DNA from: Siphonodentalium dalli
Lineage: Eukaryota; Mollusca; Scaphopoda; Gadilida; Siphonodentaliidae
Direction: 5' to 3'
Assembly (NCBI GenBank): GCA_032622095.1
Contig: CP136063.1
Span: 39,966,106 to 40,030,105 of the forward strand
DNA: 64,000 nucleotides
Shown here in pieces: positions 11,200-24,598 of the stretch. The position numbers and the translations under genes were made by a program. The notes below the pieces were generated by a model that had not been told where the DNA came from, did not search any database, and saw nothing but the letters and a program-made list of their open reading frames with translations. Numbering within the stretch: the stretch's first letter is position 1; each line of letters starts with the position of its first letter.

Positions 11200-11515
11200 C
11201 GGTTTTTGGCAATTATCTTTAAAAACATTGACTTTTGGATATGAAAATGTATTACTGACCCCCCCCATAATGTGGATTTTCAGGGTCAAGAGCTCCTTGA
11301 AGGTCAATCCCATCCGATAATGGTACATAAATTATACCTATATGTGGCACCGATGTATATCGATCAATAAAATTCTAATTTGGGCTCAGTTTTCAGATAA
11401 AAGTGCTGAACCTCAAAATTTTGGGGTTCAGGCCCTTAAAAATGGATTTATTTTGGTTTTTGGCAATTATCTTAAAACCATTGACTTTTGGATATGAAAA
11501 TGTATTACTGACTCC
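11200..11515 (+). repeat. direct duplication, ~254 bp apart
   Basis: The block GGTTTTTGGCAATTATCTT through GAAAATGTATTACTGAC occurs at about 11200-11264 and again at 11453-11514, ~95% alike. The sequence between the copies is not obviously duplicated. Confidence 0.75.
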
Positions 11516-11989
11516 CCATAAAGCGGCCATTCCGCACATTTTGAGTGGTCACACGACCCCCTATGTCCAACGGTTCTGGAGATATAGTCACGGCGGGTGG
11601 TAGTACTTCGCGCAAAAAGGGGCGTGGCCATTTGACCCATTTCGCCCTCAATGAGAAATGTGTCACCAACCAAATATTGTTCGTGTACCTTCAATTAGTG
11701 GATTTGTGAAGAGTTTTGCTCTGGACATACAAGTGCATACAAAACCACCATGAGCTACTACAGTAACTGGGGGGAGAACAATGATTATTATTGATTTCAT
11801 GATGCTTCTGCAGATGATAATGTCTTGTGCCACTGATTGTGCGACATTCGGTGACTTTTCTGAGAAACTGTTACACATCATCATCAGCATGCAGTGTGAC
11901 ATTCTGGCTATTGTGTGCGACAGCTATACCCAAACTGACTCAATATATATTTGGCGGTGAACTCGTTTGCTTACGTTATGGATCTTGGA
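11516..11989. other. no gene seen
   Basis: Only short open frames that resemble nothing recognisable; no repeat structure found. Confidence 0.5.
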
Positions 11990-12472
11990 AATTGACACGA
12001 TTCTAAGTCGAAAAATGGCCATAACTCTGGCAAAAATGGGCGGAGCAAACCCACATTCGAACCTGACTTGTATATAGGGTTGATAAACTCACATACCAAA
12101 TTTGGTTAAGTTTTGATCACACAAACTGAAGTTATCATCATCCGGAAACCAGAATATTACAAGATTCTAAGTCGAAAAGGGGCCATCTCTCGCAAAAATG
12201 GGCGGAGCAAACCCATATTCGAACTTGACCTGTATTTTGGTCTGATAAAATCACATACCATATTTGGTACAGACATGATCGCAGAAACTGAAGTTATCAT
12301 CCGGAAACCAGAAAATTGCAAGATTCTAAGTCGAAAAAGGGCCATAACTCTCGCAAAAAAGGGCGGAGCAATCCCATATTCGAACTTCATCTGTATTTTG
12401 GTCTGATAAACTCACTTATGAAATTTGCTTTTGATCTAATAACCGAAACTAAAGTTATCACCTGGAAACCAT
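11990..12472 (+). repeat. tandem GGCCATAACTC-type repeat, about three units
   Basis: Units of roughly 150-165 bp carry AAGATTCTAAGTCGAAAA, GGCCATAACTC, TGGGCGGAGCAA and GAAGTTATCATCCGGAAACC. Open frames on both strands here are by-products of the repetition. Same superfamily as 3072-3730 and 42885-43735 but with a different consensus. Confidence 0.8.
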
Positions 12473-12882
12473 TAAATATTAAATCGGGATCGTTTATTTT
12501 ACTATTTTTAGAACAGACCATTCGGATGATACCATATTGCGATATAGAACACTGGGTTGTTCCTATGGCTACGCACCGAAAGTCAAATGTCCCAGATTGA
12601 TTGTTTCTATTGTTTTGTTCCACAGATATAAGTAATAATGAGTATAATTAACGTTTATTTGTGACAAAATTGTACAATCAAATTTCTGGTCTCTGTTAAC
12701 AGTAACCACTATTGTTCGTTAGCTGAACAAACACACCTTTTTAGACCAGAAAATATTGGAAAAAAAAATAATATCAATCGACGATAGAAGCATTCCCGGA
12801 CATGAGTCTTCGATTCAAATCTAATATTTTATACCCCGGTAACTATATAATACATGTTTACAAAGAGATAATCCACCTTTAA
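12473..12882 (-). mobile_element. TTAA element, left end missing
   Basis: Starts inside the element at AAATATTAAATCGGGATCG and ends at the intact terminus CCACCTTTAA. Contains a diverged version of the family's open frame. Confidence 0.85.
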
Positions 12883-12945
12883 TTACGCTAACATATGATC
12901 ATACTACCACGTGTCAGATTAATCAATCCAACCTTACACCACCAT

Positions 12946-13097
12946 ATATAAGGATTAGCTGGCATGTGGACTGTTTTTTATGGAGATGTAACCGTGAGGT
13001 AAGTGGATATAACTTGTGTAAAATACAAGTTATGACCACCTACCTCACGGTTACATCTCCATAAAAATAGTCCACATGACAGTTAATCCTTATATTT
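12946..13097. mobile_element. foldback element (hairpin MITE)
   Basis: Two arms of about 70 bp are near-perfect complements, with blocks ATAAGGATTA, TGTGGACT, TTATGGAGATGTAACCGTGA and ATAACTTGT, separated by a 7-nt loop. No coding sequence. The pairing suggests a small foldback element; target duplication not determined. Confidence 0.8.
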
Positions 13098-13135
13098 ATA
13101 TACATTTAGCGAAAAAGCCACTTTTGTAAATGTAT

Positions 13136-13663
13136 TTAAAGGTGGATTATCTCTTTGTAAACATGTATTATATAGTTACCGGGGTATGAAATATTAGATC
13201 TGAATCGAAGACTCCTGTCCGGAAATGCTTCTATCGATTAATATTAATTTTATTTCGAATATTTTCTGGTCTAAAAAGGTGTGTTTGTTCAGCTAACGAA
13301 CAATATTGGTTACTGTTAACAGAGACCAGAAATTATATTGTGCAATTTTGTCACAAATAAACGTTAATTATACTCATTATCGCTTATATCTGTGGAACAA
13401 AACAGTACAAACAACCAATCTGTGACATTTGACATTCGTTGCGTAGCCGTAGGAACAGCCCAGTGCTCTATATCGCAATACGGTCTCATCCGAATGGTCG
13501 GTTCTAAAAATAGTAACATAAATGGGCCCGATTTAATATTCGAAATAAAATAAATATTAATTGATAGAAGCTTTTCCGGACATAGGTCTTCAGTTCATAT
13601 CTATTATTTTATACCCACGCAACTATTTAAAATTTGTTATTTAAAGAGATAATCCATCTTTAA
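13136..13663 (+). mobile_element. complete 528-bp TTAA element
   Basis: Both ends carry TTAA: it begins TTAAAGGTGG and ends CCATCTTTAA. Orientation opposite to the copy at 2543. Confidence 0.88.
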
Positions 13664-14039
13664 ATCGGAAAGTGTATCATGACAAAAACAGCCCAAAATA
13701 CCCAATAGCACCCTTGGCAAAAGTTAATAGGAACAATTTCTCTTCCTATTGAAACCCAATGATGTATTAAGTCAATCTTGCGCGAGTCCAAATGCGCCCA
13801 AAACATTACGCGTTCGTCTTTCCAAACCCAATGACGTATCGATGGTGTTATGAGCTTGGTTTTATGAGGCGTTGCGCATTCACCGAGAAATAACTGCAAC
13901 TGGCCACCGACCAATCAGAATGCTGGATTTAGTGATGACAACACTTAGTATGTAAATATATAAAAATATCTTCTGAAACACACAAACAGACTGTATTCTG
14001 ATTGGCCGAGAACTATCTCTAGTTTTCGATTCTCCGGTA
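13664..14039. other. no gene seen
   Basis: One 84-residue open frame on the minus strand has no recognisable features. AACCCAATGAxGTAT occurs twice (near 13754 and 13825). Confidence 0.5.
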
Positions 14040-15975
<1,936 letters not shown>

Positions 15976-15982
15976 TCGTTAA

Positions 15983-16611
15983 CTAAAGATGGATTATCTC
16001 TTTAAATAACAAATTTTAAATAGTTGCGTGGGTATAAAATAATAAATATGAACTGAAGACCTATGTCCGGAAAAGCTTCTATCAATTAATATTGATTTTA
16101 TTTCGAATATAAAATCGGGCCCATTTATGTTACTATTTTTAGAACCGACCATTCGGATGAGACCGTATTCGATATAGAGCACTGGGCTGTTCCTACGGCT
16201 ACGCAACGAATGTCAAATGACACAGATTGATTGTTTGTATTGTTTTGTTCCACAGATATAAGCGATAATGAGTATAATTAACGTTTATTTGTGACAAAAT
16301 TGCACAATATAATTTCTGGTCTATGTTAACAGTAACCACTATTGTTCGTTAGCTGAACAAACACACCTTTTTAGACCAGAAAATATTCGAAATAAAATTA
16401 ATATTAATCGATAGAAGCATTTCCGGACAGGAGTCTTCGATTCAAATCTAATATTTTATACCCCGGTAACTATATAATACATGTTTACAAAGAGATAATC
16501 CACCTTTAATCGATAGAAGCATTTCCGGACAGGAGTCTTCGATTCAAATCTAATATTTTATACCCCGGTAACTATATAATACATGTTTACAAAGAGATAA
16601 TCCACCTTTAA
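15983..16611 (-). mobile_element. TTAA element with a tandemly duplicated right end
   Basis: The left end reads CTAAAGATGG (first T of TTAA mutated). The first right terminus, CCACCTTTAA, lies at 16500-16509 and is followed immediately by a second copy of the last ~102 bp, ending at 16611. The internal open frame is shortened by a 1-bp loss relative to other copies. Confidence 0.85.
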
Positions 16612-16764
16612 ACCCGGAATGAGAGGTCTACGCGAAAGATATTAGTGAGGAAAGTTTGATCGGTGCCATTTGAAGCAGGAAAGTATAATTTATAACATAT
16701 CCAAAACCCGGTTAAATTCGCTTTTATTTTTACAGCGATTTGAAAAAATGCCAATTTTCCTATC

Positions 16765-16787
16765 TTAAAGATGGATTATCTCTTTAA
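16765..16787. mobile_element. solo terminus of the TTAA element
   Basis: A 23-bp piece begins TTAAAGATGG and ends CTCTTTAA: exactly the outermost element sequence, flanked by TTAA on both sides, with nothing else of the element. It may be a deletion derivative or the result of an aborted transposition. Confidence 0.7.
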
Positions 16788-16816
16788 TGGAGCTATGTTC
16801 AATCGTGGTCAGTTTT

Positions 16817-18935
16817 TAGCTCACCTGAGACGAAGTCTCCGGTGGAGCTATAGTCATCACTCCTCGTCCGTCCGTCAATCCGTCCGTGAACATTTCTTTG
16901 AACATCTTCTCCTCTGAAACCGTAATGCCGAATTGGTTCATATTTGGTGTGGATGTTCCCTAGGTGACTGTCATTCAGATTTGTTCAAATGAGGACACTG
17001 GGTCAAATAGTTGCGAAGTCAGGGCCATAACTCTGTAATTCTTACAACGACTTCTTCTCAAATTTCATTTGGCCGAATGGGTTCATATTTGGTACAAAGG
17101 GTCCTTGGGGAACTGTTATTCATATTTGTTCAAATGAGGTCACTGGGTCGAATGTGGGCGGAGCCAGTGACATAACTTAAAACAAATTTGTTTTGGTCAA
17201 ATTCAGATTTTTAGAATTTTCACCATAATCTTTAATCTTCTGAAATTACATAAATATTCCATTACCCATCCCCCTCCCACATGGCCCAGACCCACCCCAC
17301 CCTGCAGTGGCCTGCACCCAACCAACATCCCTTCCAACAGATATCATTTCCAGCTTCCAACTTTAATACGTGTTCTATTTAAAGTTGCAGATATTTCTTT
17401 GTGGATAAACAGAGAGAAACACATGTCATTAATCAAGATTAGAATAATATGTCACTGACAGCTTGTATAAACATACTGCTAGCAATTTTAAACAAACTGC
17501 CTGAATTTAGTGTGTCTGGCATTTGCAGAATGAGGTTCCCAGAGGGTGAATTTAGTGATGCTATCCCACACAGTGGGCTAGCATAACCAAACTCACCCTC
17601 TGGAGACCTCATTTTGCTTAGGCCTCATCTTCTGGGAAGTATCTATAGTATCAAATTAACATTGTTTTAGTTACATTTCCCTTCTAGGAAGTTTCTATAT
17701 CCCATAATTTGCAGAAGATAAAATTCATAATTGAGGTGCCCAATGGGTGAACATCAACTTCCAACTGCGGAACATCAATCTTATCCAAGGTCTGCCATAA
17801 CAGTTGAGGGCCTTAGCAGAATGAGGTCCCCAGAGGGTGAATTTAGTGATGCTAGCCCACTGTGCAGGATAGTGTCACTAGAGTCACCCTCTGGGTCAAG
17901 TAGGTGCAAGGCCAGCTACATTACTCTTTCTCTCCATAGTAATTCATGATGTGTCTTCTATGCAAGAATCAAATAGCCTATTTTGCTTATATTTGGTATG
18001 AAATTACCTTGGGTGACAGCTTTGTGAAAATGGGATCGCGTATAAGTCAAATAAGAGCAGAGACTTAACTATTTCACTATATAGTAATTTTTAAAATATG
18101 TTTGCAAGAACTAGTTGGCTTATTTAGCATGGAATGTTCTTCCGTGACTGCAATTCAGATGTTTAAAAATAGGGTCACCTGGTCAAATAGGGGCCAAACG
18201 AAGGACAGTTTCCCTCTTAATATGCTTCCCTCACAAGGACCATCAGGTCTATTTTACTGATATTTATCATATGTATGAAGGGTTCTTTGGTGTCTGGATT
18301 CAAATTTATTCAGATGGGGTCACCAGGTTAAATAGGTTGGTACCAGGGACATAACTATATGTATGGAGCAATCAGGAGGATCCATTAGTGACTGAGATTC
18401 AGATTTGTTAAAATGAGGTCAACCTGTCAAGAAATGGCGGGGCTCTGGGGAGTTAACACCTTTGTGTCTAATAAAATCATTGAAATACCAAATTCATTAA
18501 AACATCTACCTTGGAACCACCTGACTGATTAATCTGACATACATGTATTGTGTTTTGGGTCCATGGATAATTGGGCTTCAGACATGTCTAAATGGTTTTA
18601 GAAAAAGGCGCTTGTGAGATTGAAAATTTCCAACAATTGAGAAAGTTTGAGGTGTCAGTTGTGAAATTCCAACCTAAGACTTGGGAGTCTGTAGCCCGGT
18701 CGGGAGGGGACTTGTTGAACTGGAGGAGGGGGTGATCAGTAGTGTACATTTGTTAATTTCAAGGTGGATTTTCACCAATCTATATATACGTGAAGTCTCT
18801 CTAGCCACATATCCTGTTTATAGCTATTTCTTTTAAAGTGATTATGAAAAGTTCTGACTGTTATGGTCTCCAGAGTCCCAGTCTTATCAGTCTTTGCAGT
18901 CTTAGTAGCGACCCACAGTCATTGACTGTCTTGTT
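16817..18935 (+). repeat. ~2.1-kb dispersed repeat, copy A (inverted copy at 34420-37039)
   Basis: Begins TAGCTCACCTGAGACGAAG, followed by a CGTCCGTCCGTC run and TTGGTTCATATTTGGTGTGG, and ends near GACTGTTATGGTCTCCAGAG and CATTGACTGTCTTGTT. The same landmarks occur in reverse order and on the other strand at 34420-37039. It includes a foldback module at 17525-17617 (GAATGAGGTTCCCAGAGGG against its complement) and a partial one at 17816-17904. No convincing coding frame. Confidence 0.75.
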
Positions 18936-19122
18936 AATGTTACAATGCGTTCCCGAGTTGAATGTGTTGATATTCCGGGAAGTGTGCCCATATGCTTGCG
19001 ACATGTAACTGGGCGTTGTTCTGTCAAACTGTGAAGTTGCAATGAACTCATCCGACTCCCTCCAACTTATGCACAGAAACACAGGCAACTCATCATTTGA
19101 TAGGCGTTGAATATGTTGGGAT

Positions 19123-19258
19123 TACAGTAATGCCCTAAACTATCGACTCCTTAACCACTGCAGAATTATGGGCAACAAGCTATATTTTTGACTAAATCCT
19201 GAAAAATTACCCATAATTCTGCTGTGGTTAAGGAATCATTATTTAGGGCATTACTGTA
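19123..19258. mobile_element. small palindromic MITE, mariner-like ends
   Basis: Ends TACAGTAATGCCCTAA and TTAGGGCATTACTGTA are inverted repeats, and the arms continue inward (CATAATTCTGC). A TA followed by CAGT is usual for Tc1/mariner-type elements. A longer relative lies at 63068-63280. Confidence 0.8.
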
Positions 19259-19723
19259 TATGATTCAGTGTATCAACATATCCTGAGCCATATACATCAC
19301 ACTGTATAGTGCGGTTTTGTCACATCATGTTCTCATAGTTATTTATCACATTGTCGGTGTGCATATTTCCAACGTTGCCGAATTTCAACACACAATGGAG
19401 CAAAGTAATTTTCTGATATATAAGCAGGCCATATATCCAGGGTTACCAACGCGAATATATTGTTAGATATATACATGTAGTGTAGATGTTATGGGAAAAG
19501 TTGTCTCACAAAAGTACAACCTCACCTCTTGTAAAGTTCTTTTCGAACACGGAAATAAATGTCATTATTTTCTGTATCGATGCCAAAGCATGCAATTGCG
19601 ACGACTTGTTTTGATACCGCGAGATTATTTAAAAGCGATTATTAATATAATATTACTTTGGAACGCAAACCGCCATGCATGTTCATTTAATCTACGTGGG
19701 CTTTGTTACGTTTACGTATGGTC
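19259..19723. other. no gene seen
   Basis: AT-rich unique sequence. An open frame from 19491 runs into the adjacent TTAA element and is not supported as a gene. Confidence 0.5.
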
Positions 19724-20020
19724 ATATTACTCATTATCGCTTATATCGTTGGAACAAAACAATACAAACAACCAATCTGTGACATCTGACATTCGTTGAG
19801 TAGCCGTAGGAACAGCCCAGTGCTCTATATCGCAATACGGTCTCATCCGAATTGTCGGTTCTAAAAATAGTAACATAAACGGGCCCGATTTTGTATTCGA
19901 AATAAAATCAATATTAATTGATAGAAGCTTTTCCGGATAGGGGTCTTCAGTTCATATCTATTATTTTATACCCACGCAACTATTTAAAAATTGTTATTTA
20001 AAGAGATAATCCATCTTTAA
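19724..20020 (+). mobile_element. TTAA element, half copy
   Basis: Holds the ORF-bearing half of the element, from CATTATCGCTTATAT to the intact end CCATCTTTAA. The other half is absent. Confidence 0.85.
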
Positions 20021-20030
20021 ATAACAAATT

Positions 20031-20462
20031 TTAAAGATGGATTATCTCTTTAAATAACAAATTTTAAATAGTTGCGTGGGTATAAAATAATAGATATGAA
20101 CTGAAGACCCCTGTCCGGGAAAGCTTCTATCAATTAATATTGATTTTATTACGAATATTAAATCGGGCCCGTTTATGTTACTATTTTTAAAACCGACCAT
20201 TCGGGTGAGACCGTATTGCGACATAGAGCACTGGGCTGTTCCTACGGCTACGCAACGAATGTCAAATGTCACAGATTGGTTGTTAGCATTGTTTTGTTCC
20301 ACAGATATAAGCGACAATGAATATAATTAACGTTTATTTGTGACAAAATTGCACAATATAATTTCTGGTCTCTGTTAACAGTAACCACTATTGTTCGTTA
20401 GCTGAATAAACACACCTTTTTAGACCAGAAAATATACGAAATAAAATCAATATTAATCAATA
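20031..20462 (-). mobile_element. TTAA element, head-to-head with the previous copy
   Basis: Begins TTAAAGATGG only 10 bp after the preceding copy ends; that 10 bp (ATAACAAATT) is itself subterminal element sequence. One copy therefore appears to have used a TTAA inside another. It breaks off at 20462 in the right terminal repeat. Carries a 91-residue version of the internal frame. Confidence 0.85.
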
Positions 20463-20469
20463 GAAGCAT

Positions 20470-20700
20470 TTGTTACGCCAGCTTTTGAAGTAATTACCAC
20501 TTTTGAAGTAGGTCTCCACTTTTGAAGTAAAAAACGCCAGCTTTTGAAGTAACTCACCACTTTTGTAATAAAATCGCCAGCTTTTGTAGTAAAGTGAGGT
20601 CTCCGCTTTTGAAGTAAAAAACGCCAGCTTTTGTAGCAAAAAAACTAGGTCTCCACTTTTGTAATAACAAAATTACAGCTTTTGAAGTAAACTGACTCAA
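20470..20700 (+). repeat. CTTTTGAAGTA short-motif array
   Basis: About eleven imperfect copies of CTTTTGAAGTA / CTTTTGTAATA, alternating with GCCAG, ACCAC and GGTCTCC spacers. It forms the outer edge of the large inverted repeat; its innermost part recurs inverted at about 24540-24600. Confidence 0.8.
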
Positions 20701-20889
20701 TACGTTTTGACGGGCGCTGAACGATTTTCATGACAAAGTCAACCCGATAATCCATAGTGGCCATCGCCCATACGAGTGTGACGTGGTTTGAATAGCTTTC
20801 AGTCATGCCAACACAAGAGAAATCACACATTCAATCGCCCATACACGTGTACGTGTACCAAAAGGCACTTAGTCAGTCCGGTTCCGTGA

Positions 20890-21420
20890 CAAAAGATTCC
20901 ACACAGGTGATCGACCATACGAGTGTGACGTGGTTTGAATAGCCTCCAATCATACCAACACAAGAGAAATCACACAGTCAATCGCCCATACACGTGTGAC
21001 TTTTACCAAAAGGCACTTAGTGAGTCCGGTTCCGTGACAAAATATTCCACACAGGTGATCGACCATACGAGTGTGACGTGGTTTGAAAAGCCTCCAATCA
21101 TACCAACACCAGAGAAATCACACAGTCAATCGCCCATACACGTGTGACGTGTACCAGGAAGGCATTTATTTAATCCGGTTTCTTGCCTAAGCATATGAGA
21201 ACACACATAGGTGGTCAATCATACGAGTATGGAATGTTGTTCCCAGTCTGTCCGTCAACCTGACGACCCACACTGGTGACCGACCTTATAGGTGCGACGT
21301 TTGTTAGAAGAAGTTCGCCGTGACCGTGAGTCTTACAATATATAAGAGAATCCACGCTGGTGACAAGATATGCGTCTGAAGACGTTCTGTCAGTCCAGTA
21401 ACATGGCAACATGTATATTT
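20890..21420 (+). pseudogene. decayed C2H2 zinc-finger array, left arm
   Basis: Translation shows finger relics: HTGDRPYRCDVC at about 21270-21305, and HKRNHTVNRPYTCD and YQKALSESGSVTK in a repeating unit of ~147 bp that corresponds to two fingers with ~20 bp missing. Many second cysteines are lost and stops interrupt every frame. Transcription would run rightward, toward the spacer. Confidence 0.75.
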
Positions 21421-21562
21421 CCTCAAAATTGGGGGACGTGACAAATGTATAAGTTACAACGGAAAATAGTTGGTCTATTTGTCCTCTTCTTTGGAAGAAC
21501 AGTCCTATGTCAAACTTCCAATTCGCAGTGTTCTGGTGCCAAAAGGTTCAGTCTCCTTTTTG

Positions 21563-22939
21563 TAATTGTATCGTCGTTTATCAATAATGATAAATAAGTC
21601 CATTTTCTTAACGTGGTTCATTCTGATTGGCCAACTATGAAACAAAGGACGAAAGTCCAGATGTCAGGTGATTAAGAATGTCATACAACAAGACACCGAT
21701 TCTGCATAATTTAACGAGTCATTGTCCCAGTTAGAATAATATTATCATGCACGTGCTACATAATAATAAGTCAAAGATGTTCATTCAATTTACAACTGAA
21801 ATACAATCTCCTTTGGACACTTTAATAACGAGAGATAATGGTTCCTGGAATTACAAACTAAATTATTGAACATACTCACGTCTGTTACGGGATTGTGTTA
21901 TATCGTTCGAGACTTCGTGACAGCTCTAGAACCTTCAAAGGAGGGAATCCGGCCTCTTTGGGTGCTACAGTTGTAATGTTTTATCATAACATTTAATGTT
22001 CAGGCGTTATGCTGTGGTGATTCTCCATGGCGGCCAGTGGAGCCCGTGTTCCGAGCGTGTATTATACCATGTGGTAGCTATGCCTGCGATTGCATTGTTG
22101 AATGTGAGTCCTCTGCGAGTGGGAGGTGTCAACATTGGCCACAATCGCCAGTAACTGGTGTTGCCCTGAATAGGGCAGGTATGTTAAGGTAAGTTGCTGG
22201 TAAGTCGAGGGCAATACTATTGGGAAGGGACTGGCATATATTCTATTTTGTGTTATACATAATTGCTCATCAATCCCAGCTTGCACCGATGGTTTGCAGT
22301 ATTTCAATAAATTCATTGTTGTAATTTTGTTCTGTATTTGGTATTTTTTTTGTTTTTTGGAAAGGGGTTACCACATTGCGAGCAGCGCACAGTCTGGGCG
22401 TTTATAACTAACGTAGTTGAAAATGAGGGGAGTAGTAATTATGAGCTACATTGTAGATCTAGATATCAATCATGATCGACCAGTGATATCTCAAAATAAT
22501 TCATCATTGTTTTTATGTTAAGTTATCAGTCAGTGAGACACCTCAACCTTCCCTGACTATAGTACACCACTTAGTCTGACCCCAATTGATAGGTGCAACA
22601 TAGCAAAAGTAAATATGTATACCATCATATATTGTCTTCCTGATAGAATATTGTTTTCATTTATAGACCATAATAAACAAAACAGATTCAGATAGCAGAA
22701 TTGTTGATGTGGATGAGAGGCGATAGGGGATCAAGCTATACAATATTATACATAACTATTCAAGAACTATAGCGTCTAAGGGGAGGTTGAGGATAAATTT
22801 GACTAATTATTATTTAACTACATCAACAACATCGTTCCATTCATTCTTAATATTGTTACGCGTTTCATTTTGTATTGCTGTGCCTGACAATTGACAATAA
22901 AATAATTAATTGTATTCGTATATTGTGTTGAATAAATTT
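21563..22939. other. spacer of the inverted repeat; no gene recognised
   Basis: Unique AT-rich DNA. An 84-residue minus-strand frame (22062-22316) is followed on that strand by nothing recognisable. No terminal repeats delimit the spacer. Confidence 0.5.
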
Positions 22940-23499
22940 TGAAAGGAGACTGAACCTTTTGGCATCAAGAACATTGAGATTTGAAAGTTTAACTTTCCCT
23001 GTATAGCGACATAATGCCATCGAATCCGTTATTTTATATACTCAATCATCAGTGTATGTGCACCCAACGGTTTCCACACAACACATTACTGGCTCCCGTG
23101 TTTTATAGCTGGCCACGTTTGACGTAGTTATAATACTTCGGTTATGTGACATAATTGTAATGATTGAAAATTGTTGTTAATGTCGCCTTCCAGAGACGAA
23201 TCTAACAAACCAAACATTTGCTGCTGTCCCTAAGCGTCGGGTCACCTAATTTCGAGGGTACGAATATGCAATTAAAAGTGAGGCCAATAATAAATATACC
23301 AACTATTTTCCGTTGGAACTAGTACATCACCTAATTTCGAGAAACTATATATGTCGCCATGTTACTGGACTGACAAAACGTCTTCAGTCTTGTCTGACTC
23401 AATGTAACATCGAACTTCTTCTGACAACGGTCGCACTTGTAAGGGCATTCAATAGTGTGGGTTGTCAGGCTGACTGGGAACAATCTTATATACTCGTAT

Positions 23500-24480
23500 G
23501 ATTGATCACATATGTGTGTTCATATGCTTAGGCAGGGAAACGGACCACTAAATGCCGTTCGGTACACGTCACACGTATATGAGCGATTGACTCTATAAAT
23601 TATCTTCTGCTGTTATGACTGAAGGCTATTCGAACCACGTCACATGCATATGGTCGATTACCGGTGTGGATTCTTTTGTCACGGAACAGGACTCACCAAG
23701 TGCCTTTTGGTACACGTCACACGCGTATGGGCGATTGACTGTGTGATTTCTCTTGTGTTGGAATGACTGAAGGATATTCGAACCTTGTCACATGCATATG
23801 GTCGATTACCGGTGTGGATTCTTTTGTCACGGAACCGGACTCACTAAGTGCCTTTTGGTACACTTCACACGCGTATGGGCGATTGACTGTGTGATTTCTC
23901 TTGTGTTGGTATGACTGAAGGATATTCAAACCTCGTCACGTGCATATGGTCGATTACCGGTGTGGATTCTTTTGTCACGGAACCGGACTCACCAAGTGCC
24001 TTTTGGTACACGTCACACGCGTATGGGCGATTGACTGTGATTTCTCTTGTGTTGGTATGACTGAATGCTATTCGAACCACGTCACATGCATATGGTCGAT
24101 TACCGGTGTGGATTCTTTTGTCACGGAACCGGACTCACTAAGTGCCTTTTGGTACACGTCACACGCGTATGGGCGATTGACTGTGATTTATCTTGTGTTG
24201 GTATGACTGAAAGATATTCGAACCACGTCACATGCATATGGTCGATTACCGGTGTGGATTCTTTTGTCACGGAACCGGACTCACTAAGTGCCCTTTGGTA
24301 CACGTCACACGCGTATGGGCGATTGACTGTGATTTATCTTGTGTTGGTCTGACTGAAAGCTATTCAAACCACGTCACACTCGTATGGTCGATTAACGGTG
24401 TGGATTCTTTTGTCACGGAACTGGACTCACTAAATATATTCAGTCACAAGTCACACTCGTATGGGCGATAGCCACTATGG
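23500..24480 (-). pseudogene. decayed C2H2 zinc-finger array, right arm
   Basis: About six tandem units of 146-148 bp, each with CGTATGGGCGATTGACTG, GAACCACGTCACATGCATATGG and GGTGTGGATTCTTTTGTCAC. On the minus strand they read as HKRNHTVNRPYACDVYQKAL plus SESGSVTKESTPVIDHM, the same degenerate finger pair as the left arm. A deeper piece near 23390-23470 resembles more normal fingers. It is not coding today: cysteines are missing, and the 146/148-bp units alternate frames. Confidence 0.78.
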
Positions 24481-24598
24481 ATTATCGGGTTGACTTTGTC
24501 ATGAAAATCATTCAGCGCCCGTCAAAATGTATTGAGTCAGTTTACTTCAAAAGCTGTAATTTTGTTATTACAAAAGTGGAGACCTAGTTTTTTTACTA

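Larger units (their letters stand above)
20633..24598. repeat. ~4-kb inverted repeat containing two facing zinc-finger relics
   Basis: The left arm (20633-21562) and right arm (22940-24598) are inverted copies. Paired landmarks from outside in: ACTAGGTCTCCAC, GACGGGCGCTGAACGATTTTCATGA, the finger repeats, GGCAACATGTATAT/ATATATGTCGCC, CAACGGAAAATAGTTGGT, and TGCCAAAAGGTTCAGTCTCC. The right arm is longer through extra tandem finger units and an insertion near 23000-23260. A spacer of about 1.4 kb separates the arms. Confidence 0.82.

Noticed and set aside
12113-12600. open frames on both strands
   Set aside because: Lie in tandem repeats and a TTAA element; peptide repetition follows DNA repetition.
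23940-24471. plus-strand frames with CGFFCHGTGLTK repeats
   Set aside because: Antisense of the degenerate zinc-finger units; the finger signature is on the minus strand.
23500-24480. CRISPR-like regular repeats
   Set aside because: Units of 146-148 bp are contiguous tandem repeats without unique spacers in an intron-containing animal genome.
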